Shown: one piece after another, positions 54,598 through 64,000 of the stretch | Layout of the letters: the number at the start of each line of letters is the position of its first letter | Position numbering within the stretch: position 1 is the stretch's first letter | Source: Gammaproteobacteria bacterium | Lineage (GTDB): Bacteria > Pseudomonadota > Gammaproteobacteria > HK1 | Direction of reading: 5' to 3' | Assembly: GCA_021773635.1 (NCBI GenBank) | Contig: JAJFJV010000019.1 | Span: 186,001-250,000, forward strand | DNA length: 64,000 nucleotides | The notes under the pieces: model-generated | What the model saw: only the letters and a program-made list of their open reading frames with translations | What the model was told of the DNA's origin: nothing | Databases searched by the model: none | Program-made: the position numbers and the translations under genes

Positions 54598-55814
54598 GCA
54601 CTCACAAAATCTCTGGCCCCATTCTGGCTGCCTTGTCCACCATTGTGGCCGGTACCGGTCTGGCCACGGAAGCCGACTCGCCCTCTGCCTTGCAGTACCA
54701 CAAACACAGCCTCATGGCGGAGGGACGACAGCACCGCGTGCGGGTACCAAAGGGTTACCGGCTGGAGCTGCTCACCACGGCACTCGATGGCCCGCGCATG
54801 GCACATTTCGATGCACAGGGCGTACTCTGGCTCGGCTCACACTCGGGAAAGATCTATCGCCTCTATCCTCCGTATCGTGATGCCGAGGTAATTGCCAATT
54901 TGCCGGGTTACCCCCATAGCCTGGCGATACGTGGCAAGGAGATTCTCATTGCCCGTACAGAGGGGGTCTGGCGCGGGCGGCGCCCCGCCCGCGGGGAGAG
55001 ACTACGTCCCGGCGACCTGCAATTGCTCGCCCCCCTGCCCGGAGGCCGCGGACATAACAGCCGCACCCTGGGGATTGGACCCGATAACCGCATCTACCTG
55101 AGCCTTGGTCTGAGTGGTAATTGCTCCAATCAGTATCTGCATCCAAGCTATCCCGCCGCCGCCCGCCGCGGTGGCATCCTGGTACTTAATGAAGACCTTG
55201 GCCCCCCACAATGGCAACCCTACGGCTCAGGCCTGCGCAATCCGGTAGGCTTTGACTGGCAGCCGCACACTGGAGCGCTCTACGCCTCTAACAACGGCCC
55301 GGATCACCTCGGCTTCGACCAGCCCCCCGAGTATTTCAGCCGCATCGATCCCGGCTCCTTCCACGGTATGCCCTGGTTCCAGTTCGACGGCAAGAAAATC
55401 CGGCGGGATGACTGCATTGCCAAATCCCCGCCGCGCCCCGCCAGCGATGTCACACCACCAGCCGTCACCTTTCCCGCGCGCAACGCGCCCTTGGGCATGG
55501 CCTTTGTGCCAGCCGCACCCCAACAGCCGTGGTCAGGCGATGCCGTGGTGGCCTTGCATGGATCCTGGGGTACCCGTCCGAGCGGCTCCTACCTGGGTTC
55601 CCGTTCCACCCGGCGCCCGCCAAAGCTGGTGCTGGTTCGCTTTGCCGGGGGAAAAGCACAGCGGGTGGAAGATCTGGTCACCGGATTTCAACTCCGGAAC
55701 GGTTCCCGCTGGGCACGCCCGGCCGGCGTCGCGGCCGGCCCCGATGGCGCGGTCTACTTCACCAGCGACGCCGATACCCATGCCCTCTTTCGTCTCTATC
55801 GGGTGGCGCAATGA
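54594..55814 (+). CDS. PQQ-dependent sugar (sorbosone-type) dehydrogenase-like beta-propeller protein
   Basis: 406 residues from ATG 54594. A signal peptide-like start (ILAALSTIVAGTGLATEA) precedes a six-bladed propeller: LDGPRMAHFDAQGVLWLG, LPGYPHSLAIRGKEILIA, RGHNSRTLGIGPDNRIYLSLG and WQPYGSGLRNPVGFDWQP. These resemble soluble PQQ-dependent glucose or L-sorbosone dehydrogenases. Whether it binds PQQ is not shown; no PQQ genes are in the window. It overlaps the esterase upstream and the methyltransferase downstream by four bases each. Confidence 0.85.
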   Translation: MSTHKISGPILAALSTIVAGTGLATEADSPSALQYHKHSLMAEGRQHRVRVPKGYRLELLTTALDGPRMAHFDAQGVLWLGSHSGKIYRLYPPYRDAEVIANLPGYPHSLAIRGKEILIARTEGVWRGRRPARGERLRPGDLQLLAPLPGGRGHNSRTLGIGPDNRIYLSLGLSGNCSNQYLHPSYPAAARRGGILVLNEDLGPPQWQPYGSGLRNPVGFDWQPHTGALYASNNGPDHLGFDQPPEYFSRIDPGSFHGMPWFQFDGKKIRRDDCIAKSPPRPASDVTPPAVTFPARNAPLGMAFVPAAPQQPWSGDAVVALHGSWGTRPSGSYLGSRSTRRPPKLVLVRFAGGKAQRVEDLVTGFQLRNGSRWARPAGVAAGPDGAVYFTSDADTHALFRLYRVAQ

Positions 55815-56410
55815 AGGTCAAAGACAGCGGGATGCCAGAAGAAATCTACTGGAACAGCCTGTTCGATGTAGACGGCATTATCGAATGGCTGGCCCTCCCC
55901 GGGGAGGCTGCCAAAATAGTCGAAATTGGCTGTGGTTACGGCACCTTTACCGTACCGCTCGCGAAACAATCAGCGAGTGAAATTTATACCTTTGATATTG
56001 AGCCATCGATGATTGAAGTTGCGCAGAGAAATGCGCAAGAGGCAGGCCTGTCAAATATAACCTTTGAATTACGCGATGTTCTTGAACAGGGCACGGGGCT
56101 TGAGTCCGACAGTGTCGATATGGTGTTACTTTTTAACATTCTCCACTTCCGTGAGAAAAGAAGCTTCCTTGAAGAGGCCGCACGAATTCTCAAGGACGGC
56201 GGCACTGTTGCCATTATTCATTGGCGAAAGGACATAGCGACTCCACGTGGCCCCGCCATTAATACCCGGCCGGATAACGCTCAGATACTCAGCGCATCAG
56301 AGGACCTGATGCTGGATTATGGTGGTAACAGTAAAATTCTCGAGCCCTACCATTGGGGTATTCAATTAGTCAAAGGGGTGACAGCAATCAACAGGATCAG
56401 AGTCGATTGA
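55811..56410 (+). CDS. SAM-dependent class I methyltransferase
   Basis: 199 residues from ATG 55811. Motif I is VEIGCGYGTFTVPLA, followed by YTFDIEPSMIEVAQRNA, and motif post-II and III by LLFNILHFREKRSFLEEAARILKDGG. The fold is clear (Methyltransf_11/25 type) but the substrate is not. Base composition is AT-richer than its neighbours in the second half, hinting at transfer. A MITE-like element begins six bases after its stop. Confidence 0.88.
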   Translation: MKVKDSGMPEEIYWNSLFDVDGIIEWLALPGEAAKIVEIGCGYGTFTVPLAKQSASEIYTFDIEPSMIEVAQRNAQEAGLSNITFELRDVLEQGTGLESDSVDMVLLFNILHFREKRSFLEEAARILKDGGTVAIIHWRKDIATPRGPAINTRPDNAQILSASEDLMLDYGGNSKILEPYHWGIQLVKGVTAINRIRVD

Positions 56411-56415
56411 TTGCG

Positions 56416-56578
56416 AGCCCGAATTTCTCACCAGTACGTGTGATGATCGTACAGCTATTTGGATTCACAAGGGATTTTCCGAGGAAGCGGAATACCCGGT
56501 GTATTTCCGACTGAAGAAAATTTCTTGTGAATTCAAATAGCAAGCGAGGGCGCGCGTATCTGGTGAGAAATTCGGGCT
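56416..56578. mobile_element. MITE-like element with nested inverted repeats
   Basis: 163 bases. The ends are perfect 19-base inverted repeats, AGCCCGAATTTCTCACCAG (56416-56434) and its complement (56560-56578). Inside is a second pair of 18-base repeats, GCTATTTGGATTCACAAG (56454-56471) and its complement with one mismatch (56524-56541). No open frame is contained. GCGA occurs just outside both ends (56413-56416 and near 56580-56583), but it is not perfectly placed for a target duplication. It looks like a non-autonomous transposon remnant. Confidence 0.75.
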
Positions 56579-56670
56579 AGCGACAACTTGTCATTGATTA
56601 GCTGCTGAAAGACAATCGGGCGCAGTTGACGAAGCGCCAGACCCATCCGATCAACAGGCCACAAGGGATT

Positions 56671-58251
56671 ATGACCAACGACCAGCCGACTGCTGCCCCC
56701 TCTCCGGCTGATGCGGATCCCGAGGATATTCCACTACCCGTCATCGTCTATATGTCCGGACGGCGACGCGGTACGTTTGCACAGCTTTCAGAACAGACTC
56801 ATTTCATTCACAGCCCGGCCCGCGACGAAGTAGAGATCATGGCCCCGAAAGATCGCCCGGACGGCGATCCTCCCGCAAAACTGCACCATGCAGGCCTGAG
56901 CTACGAGCTGAACGTGAGCCCCGACCACGAGGTCTGGGTAAACGGTAAAAAAGTAGCACAAAAGATGCTGGCTTCCGGCGATGTACTGGAGATTGGCCGC
57001 AACGGTCCCATGCTTCGCTTTCGCTTGTATACACCGGGAACCGCCCCACTCCACTCGACCGCCGACGCCTTCGCCGATTGCATTGACTGCGTCCGTTACT
57101 ACGATGAGACCTTCGTTAAGCGCTCCGGCCGATTCATCGGCTCCATATCAAGAGAATTCCTGATACGGAGCCCTCTCTGGTTTCGTGTCGGGGTGCTCTC
57201 GGCCCTCGCTTTGCTGTTCCTGAGCGTCATCCTCCTGACTTACCAAAGCGGAAATTTGCGCGAGCGTCTCGCCCAGGAGGAGGCGCGAATGCAGGGCATC
57301 TCCGGGATACTTGAGCATGCACGGAAACAGGCCGTCACCGAAAAGGACCTCGCCGCCGTCCGCGCCGAGATCGAGGTTCATCTGTCAACCACGGCGGAAC
57401 GCGTTGCCGCCCTGGAAGCCCGCTCGGCCGCTACTATCCAAATTATCTCGACGGCATCAAAATCTGCTGTCTTCCTGCAAGGCAGTTACGGTTTTGTCGA
57501 AAAGGACACGGGGCGACCATTACGCTACGTTAGTTCAGGCCCGGATGGCCAGCCTCGGATGACAGAGCAGGGACCGGAAATCACCCTCGAAGGCAATGGA
57601 CCAGTCGTCGAGTTTCAGTACACGGGAACGGCATTTGTCGCGACCGCGGACGGCCTGCTGCTGACCACCCGCCACGTCGCGCTTCCCTGGGAGGAGGAGG
57701 ATGCGCTCCGGATCATCTCCGCGATGGGCCTGAAGCCTGTTAGCCGCCGCCTGATCGGCTATCTGCCCGGTGTCGAGCAATCGTTTACGGTGAAACTGCT
57801 CCATGCGAGTGACGAAGCCGATATCGCCGTTCTCCAGGGCGACAAGATTAGCGGCCAGGTTCCCCATCTGAGTGCAAGTTCCACACCGGTGCGTCCCGGC
57901 GACGAGGTGATCGTCATCGGTTATCCGACCGGGATCCGGGCCATGTTGGCGAGAACTGACGAACACTTCCTGAAAAAACTCCGCGAAGGCGATGATCTCG
58001 ATTTCTGGAACGTCGTTGAAAAACTTTCCAAAGAGGGCCGGATAACACCTTTGGCAACCCGTGGGATCGTTGGCCAGGTTACCCCCGAGGCGGTGGCCTA
58101 CGATGCAGAAACCACGCGCGGCGGTAGCGGTGGGGCAGTGCTGAACATGAATGGGGAGGTCATCGCCATCAATGCAGCGGTGCTGCTGGAGTTCGGTGGC
58201 TCAAACCTCGGGGTTCCCATCGCGCGGGCGTTGCCACTATTAAAACGCTAA
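56671..58251 (+). CDS. Membrane-anchored trypsin-like serine protease with N-terminal FHA-like domain
   Basis: 526 residues from ATG 56671 (AAGGG upstream; the frame is open from a TTG at 56626). The N-terminal part (about 20-125) resembles an FHA domain, with VWVNGKKVAQKMLASGDVLEIG. One membrane helix follows (about 172-191), then a coiled coil (about 194-265). The C-terminal trypsin-like domain has the triad His335 (LLTTRHVALP), Asp384 (DEADIAVLQ) and Ser486 (TTRGGSGGAVLN). The topology puts FHA in the cytoplasm and the protease in the periplasm, like DegP-type quality-control or signalling proteases but without a PDZ domain. Substrate unknown. Confidence 0.85.
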   Translation: MTNDQPTAAPSPADADPEDIPLPVIVYMSGRRRGTFAQLSEQTHFIHSPARDEVEIMAPKDRPDGDPPAKLHHAGLSYELNVSPDHEVWVNGKKVAQKMLASGDVLEIGRNGPMLRFRLYTPGTAPLHSTADAFADCIDCVRYYDETFVKRSGRFIGSISREFLIRSPLWFRVGVLSALALLFLSVILLTYQSGNLRERLAQEEARMQGISGILEHARKQAVTEKDLAAVRAEIEVHLSTTAERVAALEARSAATIQIISTASKSAVFLQGSYGFVEKDTGRPLRYVSSGPDGQPRMTEQGPEITLEGNGPVVEFQYTGTAFVATADGLLLTTRHVALPWEEEDALRIISAMGLKPVSRRLIGYLPGVEQSFTVKLLHASDEADIAVLQGDKISGQVPHLSASSTPVRPGDEVIVIGYPTGIRAMLARTDEHFLKKLREGDDLDFWNVVEKLSKEGRITPLATRGIVGQVTPEAVAYDAETTRGGSGGAVLNMNGEVIAINAAVLLEFGGSNLGVPIARALPLLKR

Positions 58252-58305
58252 ACGAACGACTTCGATTCCACCCGAAAGCGGCTGTGGGACAGGGAAACTC
58301 CTTTA

Positions 58306-58371
58306 TTCCTAAACTTAGGAACCTCTCATACACAGGATCTTTAAACCCATTAAAAAATTAGGAATATCCTA
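58306..58371. repeat. Paired palindromes with TTCCTAA/TTAGGAA half-sites
   Basis: TTCCTAA (58306-58312) and TTAGGAA (58315-58321) form a near-perfect palindrome. A second palindrome TAGGAATATCCTA lies at 58359-58371 and starts with the same half-site. They may be operator sites between the protease gene and the convergent sensor gene, or part of a repeat element. Confidence 0.45.
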
Positions 58372-58376
58372 TAGTC

Positions 58377-58397
58377 GGGTTAGCGATAGCGTAACCC
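58377..58397. repeat. REP-like dispersed repeat (GGGTTAGCG...CGTAACCC)
   Basis: GGGTTA (58377-58382) and TAACCC (58392-58397) flank a GCGATAGCG core. This short imperfect palindrome resembles the REP-type GGGTTACGCTNNGCTAACCC elements dispersed in many bacterial genomes. Confidence 0.55.
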
Positions 58398-58472
58398 CAC
58401 AAGCACACTAACGTACGAGGAATCTCTGATTTATTCTGGGCGTGTTTGCCCGGCGTGGGTTCAGTAACGAAA

Positions 58473-59708
58473 TCACGGATCGGCGTTACTCTTATCGTCA
58501 CCTTTCTGCTCCGTCAATCGCCGCAGCAAGGTCTGGCCCTGATCGGAAATAGTACGCATTTTCTCCTCCAGCACCGCCATTTCCTCAAGCCAACGCGAAA
58601 AATTCCGCACCCGGGTAGACAGCCCGGTCAAATCCAGCCCGACCCGGGTCTGCAGTCCAAAGGCCTCTCCCGCACCCCTGGCAAGATGTTTAAGCGGACC
58701 CACAAGTTTTCTGATCGCCTGACTCTGTTCCTTTGTCACGCCATCCGTCCGTTCGATTTTCTCCAGGCTCGAGAGTAACCCGTCTACGCTGGATAGCCAT
58801 TGCTCCGATAACACGGGGTTTATGCGCGCACCGGTGTGGGCCCGCGTGACGATCTCCAGAGTCCTGGAATCAACGTCGTGGTAATGACCCGCCATCTGAT
58901 CATGCACGGTGATCAAGCGCTTGTTTATACCGGTGATATGCGTCAGCACACCCCCCAGATCCTCGACGATCTGGCACAGCCGATCGAGAAACAGATTCAA
59001 ATCACGGGCGAGTTCTCCAAATTCATCCCTGGATCGTACCGGCGCACGATGCGAAAGATCAGCGCCGGCCTTTGCCAGCAGCGCAATGACGGCCTGCAGG
59101 GAAACCAGAGGCTCCATGCGTATCTTCAGCAACAGGAACAGCACGATGGTGTGCAGCAGGATCTTGGCCATGCCCAGGGTGCCGGTCAGCTTTACCTCAT
59201 GCCACCAGTCCTGTAGCTGCCGATCCAGATAGGCCCGCACGGTCACCGTACCCAGAATATCTCCCGGTTTGGCGGTCACATGGCATTGCACACAGAATTG
59301 CTCCGCCCGAATCGCTACCCGGGCCTCCTGAAATCTTCCGCCCGGCCACTCGGCGGGAATTCCCTCCGGGGTGAAGTCGAAAACACTTTTAATTGAGTCG
59401 ATGGTAATAACCGACGGCTGGATGGCGACGGAAAAACCAAGCCGGTTGTGATTTCGGCGCAGGATGGGATAGACGGTCCGTGCCGCCACCGCACCACCAC
59501 GATTAAGCATGATGGTCTGGACATCCGTTGCCAAACGTTCGGCGGTACGCCGGGCCACGGCTTTCTGCTCAGTATTGAAGTCGTATATGACCAGCGCAAA
59601 ACGTATCCCCAGTTCAATCAGAATGACGCCGAGCAGCACCAGGAAAAAATCCCGGATCATCTGGACCGAAAAGGACTCGTCGAAGCGTTGCGTCGCCGAA
59701 ATTTCCAT
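58473..59708 (-). CDS. Membrane sensor with c-type heme-binding motif and HAMP domain, no output domain
   Basis: 411 residues. Two membrane helices (about 19-41 and 175-195) enclose a periplasmic domain of about 130 residues that resembles heme sensor domains (DUF3365/Tll0287 type). It carries a CXXCH heme c motif, CVQCH (Cys139, Cys142, His143). A HAMP domain (about 197-250: MEPLVSLQAVIALLAKAG, RDEFGELARDLNLFLDRL) is followed by about 160 helical residues. I see neither a histidine kinase, GGDEF nor methyl-accepting signalling motif there. It may act with a separate partner or as a redox or ligand sensor. Start may be Met17 instead. Confidence 0.8.
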   Translation of the reverse strand: MEISATQRFDESFSVQMIRDFFLVLLGVILIELGIRFALVIYDFNTEQKAVARRTAERLATDVQTIMLNRGGAVAARTVYPILRRNHNRLGFSVAIQPSVITIDSIKSVFDFTPEGIPAEWPGGRFQEARVAIRAEQFCVQCHVTAKPGDILGTVTVRAYLDRQLQDWWHEVKLTGTLGMAKILLHTIVLFLLLKIRMEPLVSLQAVIALLAKAGADLSHRAPVRSRDEFGELARDLNLFLDRLCQIVEDLGGVLTHITGINKRLITVHDQMAGHYHDVDSRTLEIVTRAHTGARINPVLSEQWLSSVDGLLSSLEKIERTDGVTKEQSQAIRKLVGPLKHLARGAGEAFGLQTRVGLDLTGLSTRVRNFSRWLEEMAVLEEKMRTISDQGQTLLRRLTEQKGDDKSNADP

Positions 59709-59936
59709 GAGCCGGAACCACCGTTGCCAGGGGAAAACCGACCTCGCTCACTACGCTGTGCATCGGCAGGCCGATGGTTTTACTGACTCACGGGGGTGAG
59801 AAGGGTTCCTCCCGGGCGGGAGCACAAACCCGATTTTCACAACTAAGACAATGCCTGACCTCCGGCTGTACGCCGGAAAGCGGGATAGATACGCCCCGGA
59901 AGGTGAGGCCACACATCCACCTCCGGGGATTATTCG
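59709..59936. other. Intergenic region with several hairpins
   Basis: No gene is supported. Three stems are present: CATCGG/CCGATG (59761-59776), CTCCCG/CGGGAG (59809-59822) and a 10-bp GC stem with one bulge, CCCCGGA...TCCGGGG (59894-59928). The last lies downstream of the minus-strand SDR gene and could end its transcript, although there is no T tract. Confidence 0.4.
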
Positions 59937-60692
59937 CTAACGCGGGAAGCCGGCCCCGATACCGCCATCCACGGTGAGAATCGTACCGGTGGTAGCCTCC
60001 GCCTGGGAAAGTAGCAGAAAGCCGTTCGCCACATCATTGGCCGTGACCTCGTGCTGGAGCAGGTTGCCGCGCATATATTCCTCTTTGGAGACACCACGAG
60101 CCTCCGCACGCTCAGCAATAAACTTGTCAGTAGTAATACCCGAACGCACCCGCGCCGCATTCAGTGCGTTGCAGCGAATGCCGTCCTTGCCATGCTCAAC
60201 CGCATATTGACGCATCAAATAAAGTACCGCGGCCTTGGGCGCACCGTAGCCACCAAGATTCGGTCCAGGGTTCACCGCAACCATGGACGCATTGTAGAGA
60301 ATGCAACCGCCGCCCCCTTCACGCATCAGCTTGACCGCTGCACGGCTAACCAGATGATGGGAAAAGAAATTGACCTCGAAACTGCGGTGAAAGAGCTCGT
60401 CGGATATCTCAAGCATATAACCCGGCGCGGAAATCCCGGCATTGGAAATCACCACATCCACCCGCCCGAACTCTGCCTTGATGGCGGCAAAGGCCGCTAC
60501 CACCGAATCATTGTCACAGACGTTGCAACTTAAACCGATACCACCGGTCTCCGCCGCGACGGCATCAGCCGCATCCTTGTCCAGATCCAGCACCGCCGGC
60601 CTGGCACCCGCGGCAGCGAAAACCCGCACCGTTTCCGCCCCAATCCCCGAACCACCACCGGTTACCGCAACTACCTTCCCTTTCATCGACAT
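59937..60692 (-). CDS. Short-chain dehydrogenase/reductase
   Basis: 251 residues from ATG 60692, which follows GAGGAAAG. The Rossmann start VVAVTGGGSGIGAETVRVFAAAG has the TGxxxGIG cofactor motif. NAG lies in VISNAGISAPG, the catalytic Ser is in YNASMVA and YxxxK is YGAPKAA. The acidic residue after strand 2 (VLDLDKDAA) favours NAD over NADP. The end, TTGTILTVDGG, is the classic SDR C-terminus. It resembles the dehydrogenase half of rhamnulose-phosphate aldolase/dehydrogenase proteins; the true substrate is unknown. Confidence 0.9.
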   Translation of the reverse strand: MSMKGKVVAVTGGGSGIGAETVRVFAAAGARPAVLDLDKDAADAVAAETGGIGLSCNVCDNDSVVAAFAAIKAEFGRVDVVISNAGISAPGYMLEISDELFHRSFEVNFFSHHLVSRAAVKLMREGGGGCILYNASMVAVNPGPNLGGYGAPKAAVLYLMRQYAVEHGKDGIRCNALNAARVRSGITTDKFIAERAEARGVSKEEYMRGNLLQHEVTANDVANGFLLLSQAEATTGTILTVDGGIGAGFPR

Positions 60693-60911
60693 GAGCTTCT
60701 TTCCTCTGTTAAAAAAGTGAGAAGTGACAAACCGCTTAAAGGCACGATGCCCAGCCGCCAAGGGCGAGCGCCCGACCGCACCGGATATACACGCGGTACA
60801 GTCAAAAATATACCATCGATTAAGAATACATCTTATCTATTTTTTTAGCTTTTCCGGTGTACGCCAGACCGGGATAGAATGGACGAACAGCCCACATCAG
60901 GAAGCCCTCAA

Positions 60912-61253
60912 ATGCCCCACTGCATCATAGAATACGCGCAGGAACTGGAATCGAGCCTCGATATCAAGGCACTGGTTCAGTGCGTACATGAAAGCGCGAT
61001 GGCTTCCGGCCTGTTTTCAGAGAAGGCTATCAAGACCCGGGCCATCGCCGTCGAATATTTCCGGACAGGAACATCTGAGCAGGCATTCATTCACGTTACC
61101 GTCAGGCTTTTTGATGGCCGTACAACGGAGCAGAAGGCGGCATTGAGTCGTGCGGTACTGGAGGATGTCATCGGACTGGTGGGGAAGCTTAAGAATGTGA
61201 CGGTCGAGATAACGGAAATCGATCAGGCCTGCTACTCAAGTCGCCCAAGCTGA
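60912..61253 (+). CDS. 5-carboxymethyl-2-hydroxymuconate isomerase family tautomerase
   Basis: 113 residues from ATG 60912. The catalytic N-terminal proline follows directly after the initiator Met (MPHCIIEYAQELE), as in the tautomerase superfamily and CHMI/HpaF. The first in-frame ATG at 60879 would hide that proline, so the later start is preferred. The family isomerises homoprotocatechuate breakdown products, but no other aromatic degradation gene is near, so the in vivo substrate is open. A TAGAAT -10 lies at 60875-60880. Confidence 0.88.
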   Translation: MPHCIIEYAQELESSLDIKALVQCVHESAMASGLFSEKAIKTRAIAVEYFRTGTSEQAFIHVTVRLFDGRTTEQKAALSRAVLEDVIGLVGKLKNVTVEITEIDQACYSSRPS

Positions 61254-61345
61254 TCATTTCCGGCGCAGCGCCACCCCGGAAAATGACATAGGGGAAAGTG
61301 CATGTCGGGAGTTGTTATCTGGCGGGAAGGGGTTAGATTTCAGCT

Positions 61346-62077
61346 ATGAGATTTCTTTTGTACAACATCTGCTACGCCACCCATGGCAACCAGAAGAAGC
61401 TCCCTTTGCTTGGAATGCTGGGACGGACCCACGACCATTTGGACGAGATCATCGAATTCATCCGGCCGTTCGATCCCGACGTAATCGGACTGATCGAGGT
61501 GGATAGCGGGTCCTACCGCTCCGGAAAGAAGAGTCAGGTGGAGAAGATCGCGGGCGAGTTAGGGCACTTTCACTCCTACCGCTCGAAGTACGCCGAGGAT
61601 TCACGCTGGCAGAATATTCCGATCTATAACAAGCAGGGAAATGCCTTTCTGGCCAAGGACACGATCCACGGCGAGAAGTATCACTATTTCGAACGCGGGA
61701 TGAAGAAGCTGGTGATCGAGCTTGAGCTGGAGCACGTCACGTTTTTTCTGGTCCACCTTGCGCTCGGCTACAAGGCGCGGCAAGACCAGCTGTTGCACCT
61801 CTATCAGATGATCAAGGAGACCGATCGGCCCTATGTTGTGGCGGGCGACTTCAATGCCTTCAAGGGCGAGAAGGAGCTTCAGTTGCTTCAGGCGGCCACT
61901 GGATTACAGAACGCCGACAGAGACATGCAGCCCTCCTTCCCGAGCCACAACCCGAAGCGGTATCTGGATTTTATCCTTCACAGTCCGGAGATTAAAATCA
62001 ACAGCTTCGATATGCCACGCGTGCAGCTCTCCGACCACCTCCCGCTGATCGTCGACTTCGACATACAGGAGTCATGA
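61346..62077 (+). CDS. Endonuclease/exonuclease/phosphatase family protein
   Basis: 243 residues, no signal peptide. Motifs of the EEP superfamily are all present: LYNICYATHG near the N-terminus, VIGLIEVDSGS with the metal-binding glutamate, LVHLALG, AGDFNAF, LDFILHS and the terminal SDHLPLIVDFD with the catalytic His. It could cleave nucleic acid or phosphoesters such as inositol phosphates or lipids; sequence alone does not decide. AAGGGG lies about twelve bases before the ATG. Confidence 0.9.
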   Translation: MRFLLYNICYATHGNQKKLPLLGMLGRTHDHLDEIIEFIRPFDPDVIGLIEVDSGSYRSGKKSQVEKIAGELGHFHSYRSKYAEDSRWQNIPIYNKQGNAFLAKDTIHGEKYHYFERGMKKLVIELELEHVTFFLVHLALGYKARQDQLLHLYQMIKETDRPYVVAGDFNAFKGEKELQLLQAATGLQNADRDMQPSFPSHNPKRYLDFILHSPEIKINSFDMPRVQLSDHLPLIVDFDIQES

Positions 62078-62152
62078 TTTCATGGATGGCCGGATGAAGG
62101 GATTTCCGGACGGGTGGGCCAGAGCCTACCCGGGCGACCAACATTCAAATCG

Positions 62153-64000
<1,848 letters not shown>

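Overview
The window is about 64 kb of a gammaproteobacterial chromosome of moderately high GC content. The main evidence is a gene order well known from Pseudomonas and its relatives: leuD-leuB-asd-fimV-truA-trpF-trpB-trpA-accD-folC-dedD, then cvpA-purF-metZ. FadE, FimV, QueG, DapD, ThiC and a TolC-type outer membrane channel fit the same assignment. PomAB-type stator genes, a Na+-pumping oxaloacetate decarboxylase (oadGAB) and a CPA1 Na+/H+ antiporter suggest a sodium-using, perhaps marine or halophilic, bacterium. A closer taxonomic call (for example the Chromatiales group) would be a guess.

Layout. 1-687: 5' part of an amino-acid ABC transporter binding protein. 918-5934: fumarase, metZ, purF and cvpA on the minus strand; metZ is preceded by a promoter, a SAM-II type riboswitch and an intrinsic terminator. 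6233-8599: a plus-strand pomA-motB-PilZ cassette that splits the conserved block. 8603-21374: minus-strand housekeeping block from dedD back to leuD. 21469-23404: queG and dapD. 23468-31758: lipoprotein, small membrane protein, SLOG-fold protein, sfsA, PEP-CTERM protein, fadE, O-antigen ligase-like protein and rpiB. 31879-35095: oadBAG. 35229-35532: tRNA-Ser(CGA) plus a 72-bp truncated copy. 35685-40282: mltF, an L,D-transpeptidase, a peptide-binding lipoprotein and thiO. 40475-45874: a tightly overlapped operon of a CPA1 antiporter with a cyclic-nucleotide-binding domain, a DUF1538 membrane protein, two PII-like proteins and a DUF4124 protein. 46093-50073: an unrecognised helical protein, a gamma-glutamylcyclotransferase-like protein, a small secreted protein, a ZnuA-like protein and SCO1. 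50138-56410: thiC, divergent from a tolC-esterase-sugar dehydrogenase-methyltransferase run. 56416-64000: a MITE-like element, an FHA-linked membrane protease, a heme c/HAMP orphan sensor, an SDR, a tautomerase, an EEP-family phosphohydrolase and a 5'-truncated recQ.

How the genes may work together. Most are core metabolism: methionine, purine, tryptophan, leucine, lysine and thiamin synthesis, fatty acid synthesis and breakdown, and folate. The regions most worth attention are the antiporter/DUF1538/double-PII operon, which looks like an uncharacterised membrane transport system with two kinds of small-molecule sensing; the SAM-II switch in a gammaproteobacterium; the thiC leader, which lacks a recognisable TPP riboswitch but carries a terminator-like hairpin; and two unusual membrane signalling proteins near the right end.
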